A stretch of DNA of 64,000 bases from Phenylobacterium aquaticum (GTDB taxonomy: Bacteria > Pseudomonadota > Alphaproteobacteria > Caulobacterales > Caulobacteraceae): positions 182,855 to 246,854 of the forward strand of contig NZ_JALDPT010000002.1 of NCBI RefSeq assembly GCF_022695515.1, written 5' to 3'. Position numbers and translations under genes: made by a program. Position 1 is the stretch's first letter; every line of letters starts with the position of its first letter. Of the stretch, positions 27,075 to 34,869 are shown one piece after another. The notes beneath the pieces are model-generated. The model did not search any database and was not told where the DNA came from. It was given only the letters and a program-made list of their open reading frames with translations.

Positions 27075-28033
27075 CCGACCCCCACGGTTTCCGCCGACAG
27101 CGCCCACAGCCGCTCGGCCGCCTCCGGATCCAGCGCGTGATCCATGACCCCGACGAAGGGGTTGGCCTTGTCGAAGGCCGGGGCCTGGCCGCAGTTCTCC
27201 AGATAGAGACCGCCGATCCCCTCCAGCTCCTCGCCCACCGCCGCCCAGACGCTGGTCGAGGCGCCCTGCTGCGGGGTCTTGAAGCCGTCGCGGACCTTGC
27301 CGGCCTCGTCCATCCAGCCCATGGCGATCATCTCCTCGCGCGGCAGGTGGCGCTGCAGCGGGGTCATGATGCCGCCGGGCATGACGGCGTTGGCGGTGAT
27401 CCCCAGCTCGGCGAAGCGGGCGTTGAAGCCCACCGCGAACAGGGCGTTGGCCGTCTTGGCCTGGCCGTAGGACTCCCACTTGTCGTAGGCGCGGGTCCGA
27501 TAGTGCGGATCGTCGAAGTTCACGCCCGAGCGGCGATGGCCGATGGAGGACAGAGAGACCACACGCGCCGTGCGGCCCGCCTCCTCGCCGTTCATCAGGG
27601 CCCGCGCCAGACCGACCCCAAGCAGGAAGTGGCCGAAGTGGTTGGTGCCGATCTGCATCTCCAGATCATTGGCCGTGTAGCTGAGCGGGCAGGCCATGAC
27701 GCCCGCGTTGTTGATCAGCATGTGCAGGGGCGCCTCGCCCCAAGTGGTGACGAAGGCCGCCACCGAGGCCAGGTCGGAGAGGTCGAGATCGCCGACCCGC
27801 GCCCGCTCGGCGCCGACCGAGGCGTTGATGTCGGCGGCCGCGGCCTCGCCGGCCGCGCGGTTGCGCACGGCCAGAGTGACCTCGGCCCCGGCGCCGGCCA
27901 GGGCGCGGGCGGTCTCTATGCCGATGCCCGAGGCGCCGCCGGTGACGATGGCGACCCGTCCGGACAGGTCATGGTCGGCCACGACGTCGGCGGCCGGGGT
28001 GAAGGCGCCGAATTCCGAAGTGATCAGGCTCAT
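27071..28033 (-). CDS. SDR family oxidoreductase, retinol dehydrogenase/WW-domain-oxidoreductase-like
   Basis: 320 residues. The cofactor motif VTGGASGIGIE lies near residue 31, NNAG lies in LINNAGVMACPLSY, and the active site is SLSSIGHRR with YGQAKTANALF (Ser, Tyr, Lys). NFDDPHYR and the long C-terminal part match the extended RDH-type subgroup. Substrate unknown. It follows an enoyl-CoA hydratase by 3 bases, so the two and the MBL gene upstream may form an operon for acyl or terpenoid breakdown. Confidence 0.9.
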   Translation of the reverse strand: MSLITSEFGAFTPAADVVADHDLSGRVAIVTGGASGIGIETARALAGAGAEVTLAVRNRAAGEAAAADINASVGAERARVGDLDLSDLASVAAFVTTWGEAPLHMLINNAGVMACPLSYTANDLEMQIGTNHFGHFLLGVGLARALMNGEEAGRTARVVSLSSIGHRRSGVNFDDPHYRTRAYDKWESYGQAKTANALFAVGFNARFAELGITANAVMPGGIMTPLQRHLPREEMIAMGWMDEAGKVRDGFKTPQQGASTSVWAAVGEELEGIGGLYLENCGQAPAFDKANPFVGVMDHALDPEAAERLWALSAETVGVG

Positions 28034-28036
28034 GGG

Positions 28037-28816
28037 TCAGCCCACCGACGAGAAGTCGGGCGCGCGCTTTTCGGCGAAGGCCGCGAAGGCCTCCTTGGCT
28101 TCCGCCGACTTCAGCTGCGCCGAGAAGTGGACGCCCTCCTCGGCCATGCGGGCGGCCATGCCCTCGGGATCGCGCATCAGGGCCTTGGTGATGGCCACCG
28201 CGGCGCGGGGGCGGCTGGCGACGGCCTCGGCGGCGGCGCGGGCCTTGGCGCGCAGCTCCGAGCGCGGCACGGCGGCGTTGGCGATGCCCCAGTCCACCGC
28301 CTTCTTGGCGTCGACCGCCTCGCCCAGCACGAACATCGAAAACGCCCGCGTGTGGCCGATGCGGGTCGGCAGGGTGATGGACGAGGCCGCTTCCGGCACC
28401 AGGGCCAGGTTCACGAAGGGCGTGGTCAGCAGCGCGTCGTCGGACACATAGACGAGGTCGCAGTGCAGCAGCATGGTCGTGCCCACCCCGACCGCGCGGC
28501 CGTTCACGGCGGCGACCAGCGGGATCTTGGCGACGGCCAGGGCCGCCAGCAGCGGATTGCCGCCGCGCCGGGCGTCATCGGCGCTCGCGTCGCCGGAATT
28601 CACCGCGGCGAAATCGGCCAGGTCGTTGCCGGCGGTGAACATGTCGCCCTCGGCCTGGATCAGGACGCAGCGGACATCCTTGTCCTGCTCGGCGCCCAGG
28701 ATGCCGTCGGCCAGCGCCTGGTACATGGCCCGGGTCAGAGCGTTCTTCTTCTCCGGCCGGTTCATGGTCAGCGTCAGCACGCCGTTCGATTTTTCGCTGA
28801 GAATGTGGTCCGTCAT
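28037..28816 (-). CDS. Enoyl-CoA hydratase/isomerase family protein
   Basis: 259 residues, crotonase fold. NRPEKKNALTRAMYQALADG, the oxyanion-hole segment AEGDMFTAGNDLADF, and AAVNGRAVGVGTTMLLHCDL are standard. The residue usually occupied by the second catalytic Glu lies in the NLALVPEAAS segment, which carries Glu, consistent with hydratase or isomerase activity. Substrate chain length unknown. Between an MBL hydrolase gene (32-base gap) and an SDR gene (3-base gap). Confidence 0.92.
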   Translation of the reverse strand: MTDHILSEKSNGVLTLTMNRPEKKNALTRAMYQALADGILGAEQDKDVRCVLIQAEGDMFTAGNDLADFAAVNSGDASADDARRGGNPLLAALAVAKIPLVAAVNGRAVGVGTTMLLHCDLVYVSDDALLTTPFVNLALVPEAASSITLPTRIGHTRAFSMFVLGEAVDAKKAVDWGIANAAVPRSELRAKARAAAEAVASRPRAAVAITKALMRDPEGMAARMAEEGVHFSAQLKSAEAKEAFAAFAEKRAPDFSSVG

Positions 28817-28848
28817 GGTGTCCGCCCTTTTCGTCTTACAGCGTATGT

Positions 28849-29915
28849 CTAAGCCTTGGCCTGATACCAGTCGACGCCGTTTTCATCGGTTCGACGCTCG
28901 GCCAGGCCGCGGGAGATCAGGCAGTTGAGATGGGCCAGGCTCTCGCCCGTCGCCATGCCCAGCACCCACTGGTCGATCTTGCGGCGGAACAGCACGCTGA
29001 ACACGTCGACCGCCCGCTTGGGCTCGGCGATCAGCTTGTGCAGCCGCGCCAGGCCGCGCTCGTGGCCGCCGATCAGGTGGTCGATGCGGGCGTGCAGGCC
29101 GTGGAACGGGTCATTGTGGGCCGGCAGCACCAGGACGTCGTCGGGCATGTTCGCCTTGATTCGCGCCAGCGAGGTCAGCCAGTCGGTCAGGGGGTCGCCC
29201 GCCGGCTCGGTCGGAAACACCGAGACGTTGGACGAGATCTTGGGCAGCACCTGGTCGCCGGAAATGAACAGCTTGAGGTCCGGGCAATGCAGGCAGGCGT
29301 GCTCCGGCGAATGGCCCGATCCCACCACGACGCGCCAGACATGGTCGCCGATCCGGATCTCGTCGCCGTCGCTCAGGCGGCGGAAGCTGTCGGGCAGGGC
29401 GTGCAGCCCCTTGCCGAAACCCCCGAACCGCGCGCGGTAATTTCCAGGGCCTCATCGTCCCAGCCGGCGGCCTTGTAGAAGTTGAGCGCATCCTCCGGCG
29501 CCTCGCGGCCGGTGTCGGCGGCCAGGTTGTGGCACATCAGGAATTCCAGCCGGGTGATCCACAGCCGCGCGTCGAACTTGCGGGTCAGCCAGCCGGCCAT
29601 GCCGATATGGTCAGGGTGCATGTGGGTGACGAACACCCGGGTGACCTTCAGATTGGCCAGCGGCCCGGCGAACGCCTGGCGCCAGGCCTGCTGGGTCTGC
29701 GACCCGCCCATGCCGGTGTCGACAATGGCCCAGCCGCCCTCCTCGGCGATCGCCCAGACATTGATGAAGGCCAGCGACCCGCCCAGCGGCATCCGCAGCC
29801 ACTTGACGCCGGGGGCCACATCAATCGCCTCGCCGGTCTTGGGGCCCTGCTCGAAAGGGTAGACCAGTTTCGGCCGCACCACCTCGGGTATGGCGTCCTC
29901 GAAACCGTCACGCAT
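28849..29915 (-). CDS. MBL-fold metallohydrolase, interrupted by one missing base
   Basis: The N-terminal piece (29915 to about 29436) carries the zinc motif THMHPDHIGM and the upstream DTGMGG. The rest is in the next frame with GSGHSPEHACLHCPDLKLFI, ISGDQVLPKISSN and VLPAHNDPFHGL, the later zinc ligands. The break lies in GCGCGCG at 29430-29436; restoring one base joins EITAR to RFGGFGKGLHALPD. Together they give about 355 residues, as in the MBL hydrolases found near fatty-acid degradation genes. The exact thioester or lactone substrate is unknown. Divergent from the cysteine-repeat protein. Confidence 0.85.
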
Positions 29916-29951
29916 GATGTCCCCTCCCTTTCCGCGAACCGCGTACGGAAA

Positions 29952-29964
29952 CCGAACAATGTTC
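29952..29964. promoter_or_regulatory. Palindromic operator-like site between divergent genes
   Basis: CGAACA-A-TGTTCG is a perfect 6-bp inverted repeat 37 bases upstream of the MBL gene start. It could be an operator for the MBL-ECH-SDR run. It resembles but does not fit LexA boxes: GAAC-N3-GTTC has the wrong spacing for either the alphaproteobacterial GTTC-N7-GTTC or the Gram-positive type. Confidence 0.35.
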
Positions 29965-30036
29965 GCCCCATCGGCGCCGGGATCAAACCCGCTTTGTTCG
30001 CGTTACGCCGCAGTTCAGCCCCTGTTCACGGCGAAC

Positions 30037-30066
30037 TTGACCCATAGGGCATGCGGGCGCTTATGT
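30037..30066 (+). promoter_or_regulatory. Candidate promoter of the cysteine-repeat protein
   Basis: TTGACC (30037-30042) and TTATGT (30061-30066) are separated by 18 bases. A start near 30073 would leave a 30-base leader with a strong ribosome-binding site (CAGGAGAG) before ATG 30102. Pattern evidence only. Confidence 0.35.
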
Positions 30067-30101
30067 CCGCGCGAAGGAACCACCCAGGAGAGTTTTCCAC
30101 C

Positions 30102-31427
30102 ATGAGGCCCAAAGTAATCGGGCTGGCGGCCGCCCTGCTTCTCGCGGCGTTGGCCCCGGCCGTCGTGATGTCCGCCCCCAAGGCGCCCCCGGCCGTCACC
30201 GAAGCCGCCCGCAAGCAGGGCATGGCGGAAGCTCCCGCCATCGCCCAGGCCGCTGGCATCAGCTGCCAGGTGACCGACGCGCGCTTCGTCGGCAAGGCGA
30301 CCGATCCCAAGACCAAGATCGCCACCAGCTACTACGAAATCGACTGCGACCAGGGCCAAGGCTTCGTCCTGTCGTCGGCGACGGGCGCCAAGCCCACCGC
30401 CTTCACCTGCGTCGAGGCCGACACGCCCCAGCCGGACGGCAAGCCGTCGGCCCTGCCCTGCGTCCTGCCGGGCAACGCCGACCCCAAGGCCGATCTCGCG
30501 CCCCTGCTGGCCAAGGCCGGCATCCAGTGCACCCCCGAGGCCGCCCGCGGCATCGGTCAAAGCGCCACCAACACCTTCCTGGAAGTCGCCTGCCAGGGCG
30601 GCTCCGGATACGTGGTCCAGGCCCCGGCCCCGGCGGTCGCGAGCCTCGGCAACGTGACGGCCAATGACTGCCTGCTCTACGACTCGGGCGAAGGCAACAT
30701 CCACTGCACCCTCAAGGACAAGGCCTCGCGCCTGGCCGTGGTCGACGGCTACGCCGCCGCCGCCAACAACGGCTGCGCCGTGAAGGACCGTCGCTTCGTC
30801 GGCATGTCGCAGTCGGGCTCGAGCTTCTATGAAGCCTCCTGCGCCGACGGCAAGGGCTACATCTACAAGGCCGACAAGGGCCAGCTGGCCACCACCTACC
30901 CCTGCGAAAAGGCCACCGGCATCCTCGGCGGCTGCACCCTGACCGACGCGCGCGAAGCCGAGACCGCCCAGGCGGGCCTCTACACCAAGCTCGCCAAGAC
31001 CGCCGGCTTCGACTGCCAGGTCTCCAAGTACGCCCCGTTCCCCGGCCCGCCCGGCAAGGACGTGGTCGAAATGGCCTGCTCGAACCGTCCGGACGGCGGC
31101 GTGGGCGTGTTCGGCGGCCCCGCCGACAAGCCGATCGTCTATGACTGCGGCCGCGCCCCGATCGCGGGCTATCGCTGCAGCTTCACCAAGCCGGCCGACA
31201 CCATGGCGGTGTTCACGGCGGACCTGAAGAAGCTCGGCAAGGACAGCTGCAACGTCTCGGCCACGCGGGTCATCGGCAAGACCACCAAGGGCACCACCTA
31301 TGTGGAAACCGCCTGCGCCGACGGCCTGAAGGGCTACGTGCTGGAATACACCGCCGATCCGATCAATGCGGTCGGCGTGGTGGGCTGCGCCTTCACCAAG
31401 GACTGCAAGCTGCCCGGCAACGTCTGA
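30102..31427 (+). CDS. Secreted protein with five four-cysteine repeats, unknown function
   Basis: 441 residues. A signal peptide (about residues 1-24, VIGLAAALLLAALAPAVVMS) is followed by five units of roughly 80 residues. Each has cysteines in the order C-(20-26)-C-(15-25)-C-(5-16)-C: 55/82/103/120, 143/164/190/202, 225/247/268/278, 305/326/349/359 and 383/405/429/435. The unit core reads like CAVKDRRFVG, then YEASCADGKGYIY and a C-x9-C turn. All 20 cysteines belong to the pattern, which suggests two disulfides per unit in the periplasm or outside. I recognise no family. ATG 30102 is chosen for its AGGAG site. It has its own promoter and terminator. Confidence 0.88.
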   Translation: MRPKVIGLAAALLLAALAPAVVMSAPKAPPAVTEAARKQGMAEAPAIAQAAGISCQVTDARFVGKATDPKTKIATSYYEIDCDQGQGFVLSSATGAKPTAFTCVEADTPQPDGKPSALPCVLPGNADPKADLAPLLAKAGIQCTPEAARGIGQSATNTFLEVACQGGSGYVVQAPAPAVASLGNVTANDCLLYDSGEGNIHCTLKDKASRLAVVDGYAAAANNGCAVKDRRFVGMSQSGSSFYEASCADGKGYIYKADKGQLATTYPCEKATGILGGCTLTDAREAETAQAGLYTKLAKTAGFDCQVSKYAPFPGPPGKDVVEMACSNRPDGGVGVFGGPADKPIVYDCGRAPIAGYRCSFTKPADTMAVFTADLKKLGKDSCNVSATRVIGKTTKGTTYVETACADGLKGYVLEYTADPINAVGVVGCAFTKDCKLPGNV

Positions 31428-31451
31428 TCCCAGACGGACCTGAAAACGACG

Positions 31452-31483
31452 AAGGCCCGCGGAGCGATCCGCGGGCCTTTTTT
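31452..31483 (+). terminator. Intrinsic terminator after the cysteine-repeat gene
   Basis: A 12-bp perfect stem, AAGGCCCGCGGA (31452-31463) with TCCGCGGGCCTT (31468-31479), loop GCGA, and a run of six T ending at 31483. It is 24 bases after the stop codon. Confidence 0.92.
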
Positions 31484-31491
31484 CATGGGCT

Positions 31492-31638
31492 GCTCCCCCG
31501 CTGGGGGAGCTGGCCGCGAAGTGGACTGAGGGGGCCGGCCCGCAGGGACGGTTCGAGCTTCTCAACCGCTACCGCCCACTGCGAGGGCGGCCCCCTCCGG
31601 CCCCTTCGGGTCCACCTCCCCCGAAGATGGGGGAGGTG
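31492..31638. repeat. REP-like element: inverted pair of hairpin units at a convergent gene junction
   Basis: The left hairpin GCTCCCCC/GGGGGAGC (31492-31510) and right hairpin CACCTCCCCC/GGGGGAGGTG (about 31612-31638) are each followed, reading inward, by a related segment ending in GAGGGGGCCG. The two units therefore face each other in inverted orientation with about 50 bases between. Similar elements are scattered between genes in Caulobacterales and sphingomonads (recalled). It sits between the convergent cysteine-repeat and TPP-enzyme genes. Confidence 0.75.
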
Positions 31639-31640
31639 CC

Positions 31641-33182
31641 TCAGATCGCGGCTTCGATGAACTTCGGGCCGGGCTGGGCCATGGCGTCGGCGAAGGCGGC
31701 CTCGAACTGCTCGGCGGTCTCGCAGCGCACGGCCGAGACCCCCATGGCCTTGGCCATCGACACCCAGTCGATGCGCGGATCGCCCAGGTCCAGCAGCTTG
31801 CTGGCCGAGGGCCCGGCATTGCCGGCGCCCGTGCGGCCCATCTCGATGTTGAGGATGCGATAGCTGTGGTTGGCGAAGACCACGACGGTGACGTCGAGGT
31901 TCTCCCGCGCCATCGTCCACAGGCTCTGGACCGTGTACATGGCCGAGCCGTCGCCGGAGAGCGCCAGGACCTTGCGGTCGGGCTTGGCCACCGCCGCGCC
32001 GATGGCGAGCGGCAGGCCGATGCCGATGGCCCCGCCGGTGAGCGCCAGCACCTCGTGCGGCGCCGCGGTCATGCAGGGCACGGCGACCCCGCCGCCGGAG
32101 GTCACGGCGTCATCGCAGATGATCGCGCCCTCGGGCAGGTGGCGGGCGATGGACAGGCCGCAGGCCTGGGGCGTCAGCCCGCCGGTGGGGGCCGCGTCGG
32201 GGCGCTTCAGCGGCTGGACGGGACCCGTGGCCGGCGCGCCCAGCGCCTCGGCCAGGGCGGCCAGGGCGGCGACGGTGTCGGTCTTGCGATCGGCGAGCGT
32301 CAAGGTCTGGCACCCTTCCGGCACCAGCACCGAGGGCCGGTCCGGATAGGCGAAGAAGGCCACCGGCATGGCGGTGCCGACATAGACCATCAGGTCCACG
32401 CCCTCGAGATCGGCCAAGGCCGCCTCGCCGAAATACTGCATCCGGGCCGGGGCGAAGACGCCCGCGCCGCGCGGCTGGCGGGCCACGAAGGTGTCGACCA
32501 TCACCCGCACCCCGGCGGCCTGGACGCGGGCGGCCTGGACCAGGGATTCGGCCAGGCAGCCCTGGCCGCCCAGCAGCACCACCGGCTTCTTGGCCGCCTT
32601 GATCGCCTTGGCGACCGCATCGACGGCGTCGGCGCTGGCGATCGCCCGGGCCGGGCGGTGGGCGGCGACCGTCTCGACCTTGGTCTCGGTCCAGGCGGCG
32701 TCGGCCGGCAGGATCAGGCTGACCGGACCACCGGGCGGGCCATAGCTGGCGGTGATCGCCTCGGCGGCGATGGCGGCGACGTCCTCGGCCCGGTCGGCCG
32801 ACTTCACCCACAGCGAGTTGGGCCCGACGATGGTCGGGATGTCGGAATTGAGCGGGGCGTCATACTGGCGGTGATAGGTGGCGTGGTCGCCGACCACATT
32901 GACCAGCGGCGTGAAGGCGCGCCGCGCATTGTGCAGATTGGCCAGGCCGTTGCCGTAGCCGGGGCCCAGGTGCAGCAGGGTGCAGGCCGGCGCGTCGGCC
33001 ATGCGGCCATAGCCGTCCGCGGCGCCCGTCGCGACGCCCTCGAACAGGCACAGCACCGGGCGCATGGCCGGCTGGCGGTCGAGCGCCGAGACGAACTGCA
33101 TCTCGCTGGTGCCGGGATTGGCGAAACAGGCGGTGACCCCGTTGGCCACCAGGGTTTCGATCAGGGCGTCGGCGCCGTTCAT
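31641..33182 (-). CDS. Thiamine pyrophosphate-dependent enzyme, acetolactate synthase large-subunit-like
   Basis: 513 residues. The N-terminal TPP domain has ANPGTSEMQFVSAL and the catalytic Glu in CLFEGVATGAADGYGRM. The C-terminal domain has the cofactor motif ALSGDGSAMYTVQSLWTMAR followed by VVFANHSYRIL. It lacks features of a true biosynthetic acetolactate synthase and is shorter. Benzoylformate-decarboxylase-like or oxalyl-CoA-decarboxylase-like activity is equally possible. It is downstream of two acyl-CoA ligases, suggesting a catabolic role. Confidence 0.88.
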   Translation of the reverse strand: MNGADALIETLVANGVTACFANPGTSEMQFVSALDRQPAMRPVLCLFEGVATGAADGYGRMADAPACTLLHLGPGYGNGLANLHNARRAFTPLVNVVGDHATYHRQYDAPLNSDIPTIVGPNSLWVKSADRAEDVAAIAAEAITASYGPPGGPVSLILPADAAWTETKVETVAAHRPARAIASADAVDAVAKAIKAAKKPVVLLGGQGCLAESLVQAARVQAAGVRVMVDTFVARQPRGAGVFAPARMQYFGEAALADLEGVDLMVYVGTAMPVAFFAYPDRPSVLVPEGCQTLTLADRKTDTVAALAALAEALGAPATGPVQPLKRPDAAPTGGLTPQACGLSIARHLPEGAIICDDAVTSGGGVAVPCMTAAPHEVLALTGGAIGIGLPLAIGAAVAKPDRKVLALSGDGSAMYTVQSLWTMARENLDVTVVVFANHSYRILNIEMGRTGAGNAGPSASKLLDLGDPRIDWVSMAKAMGVSAVRCETAEQFEAAFADAMAQPGPKFIEAAI

Positions 33183-33258
33183 GGAGGTCCTCCCGGGACT
33201 CGTGGATCGTCTCCCGTCTCCTTGCGTGAGCGGGGGACGTCGCGCAACAGGAGGCAGA

Positions 33259-34795
33259 TCAAATGCGCCGGTCCAGGCCCTCCCAGAAGGGCTCCCGAAG
33301 CTTGCGTTTGAAGATCTTGCCGGAGTCCTCGCGCGGCAGCTCGGCGTGGAAGTCGACCCGCTTGGGCACCTTGTAGCCGGCCATCTGGCCGCGCAGATAG
33401 GTGCGCACCTCGGCCTCGGTCAGGGTGACGCCCGGCATGGGCTGGACCACCGCACAGACCGCCTCGCCGAACTCCTCGTCGGGAATGCCGAACACCCCGC
33501 AGTCGGCGACGCCCGGCATCTTGTGCAGCTCGGCCTCGATCTCGGCCGGATAGATGTTGGCGCCGCCGGAGATGATCATGTCCTTGGCCCGGTCGCACAG
33601 ATAGAGGAAGCCGTCGGCGTCCAGGTATCCGATGTCGCCCGGCGCGATCAGCCCGGCCTTTTCCGACGCGGCCCGCTTGGCGTCGTCGCCGTGATAGGTG
33701 AAGTCGGCGATGCCCGCGGTCCTGGCCACCACCTCGCCGATCTCGCCGGCCGGCAGGCTGTTTCCGTCCGCATCGATCACCCGGACGTCCGCGCCGGGCA
33801 TGGCGGTCCCAACCGTGCCGGGGTGGGCCAGCCACTGTTCGGAATTGCAGAACACCACGGCGCCGGTCTCGGTCGAGCCGTAGTACTCGTTGATCACCGG
33901 CCCCCACCATTCGATCATCGCCCATTTCACCGGCGCCGGGCACGGCGCGGCGGCGTGGACCACAAACTTCAGGCTGGACAGGTCGTAGCGGGCCTTCACC
34001 GCATCCGGCAGCTTCAGCAGCCGGGTGAACATGATCGGGACCATGTGGATGTGGGTCACCCGATAGCGCTCGATCAGGGCCAGCAGCTCCTCGGGATCGA
34101 AGCGCGCCTCCAGGATCACCTTGGCCCCCAGCCGGGCCGAGAAGGCGCCATAGGCGTTGGGCGCCGAGTGATACATGGGCCCGGTGATCACCGTGACGAT
34201 CTCGTCGGGACGGGCCAGCCAGTCGGCGAACCCGAAGGCGTAGGCCAGCGCCCGGGCCGAGACCGCCGCCTGTTCCGGCGTGGGCTGACGCCGCCGCACC
34301 CCCTTGGGATGGCCCGTGGTGCCGGAGGTGTAGATGATGGTCCCCGGCCCGTCGGCGACGGGCTGGTCATAGGGCGCGAAGCTCTCGAGCCAGGTCGACC
34401 AGTCGATCATGCCCGCGGCACGGGCGCGGGATCCAGGCCATAGGCCTGGGCGATCTCCGGCGGGGTGGCGACGACCAGCACCGGCACCCCGGGCGGCAGG
34501 GCCGCGCTTATGCCCTCGATCAGGTCGGCGTGGATGATGATCGCCCGTGCGCCGGAGTTCTCGAACAGATAGCGCGCCTCGGCCTCGGCATAGTGCCAGT
34601 TGACCGGGGTCGGATAGCGCCCAGCAGGCCCGCCGCGAAGGTGGCCTCCAGGAAGGGCAGGTCGTTGCGCAGATAGATGGCGATCAGGTCGCCGGCCTTG
34701 ACGCCCAGCGAGGCCAGACCGGTGGCCGCGCGCGACGCCCGCGCATTCAGGTCCTCAGAGGACAGGCGGCGTTCGCCGCTGATGATTTCGCCCAT
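33259..34795 (-). CDS. AMP-dependent acyl-CoA synthetase/ligase, interrupted by two missing bases
   Basis: Three frames are needed. The start (MGEIISGERRLSSEDLNARA, ribosome-binding site GGGAGGA) runs to 34617. The middle (YPTPVNWHYAEAEARYLFEN) runs to about 34424. The rest contains the P-loop-like TIIYTSGTTGHPKGVRR, STETGAV and the C-terminal Lys segment PREDSGKIFKRKLREPFWEG. Each shift is one missing base next to GCGC (34617-34620 and 34424-34427). Restored length is about 512 residues. The family makes acyl-CoA from a carboxylate, ATP and CoA; bile-acid or cinnamate-type acids are likely classes. It follows the feruloyl-CoA-synthase-like gene. Confidence 0.87.
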
Positions 34796-34869
34796 GCCGA
34801 TAGTCCTCCCGCCGGCTCATCGGCCGGCTTGGAGTCCACGCTAGCGCGCGACGGCGGGGCGGCAAGCCT

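Noticed and set aside
26208..27479. 423-codon minus-strand frame as one acetyltransferase
   Set aside because: The first 260 or so codons are antisense to TfoX and out of frame in the SDR gene. Only the part from 26687 reads as GNAT.
28849..29915. MBL, GATase, ligase, DUF2332 and other broken genes as true pseudogenes
   Set aside because: All losses are single bases at GCGC and include smc and cca, while neighbouring codons show no decay. Sequence error is the simpler reading.
29952..29964. LexA/SOS box
   Set aside because: GAAC-N3-GTTC does not match the alphaproteobacterial GTTC-N7-GTTC or the Gram-positive spacing.
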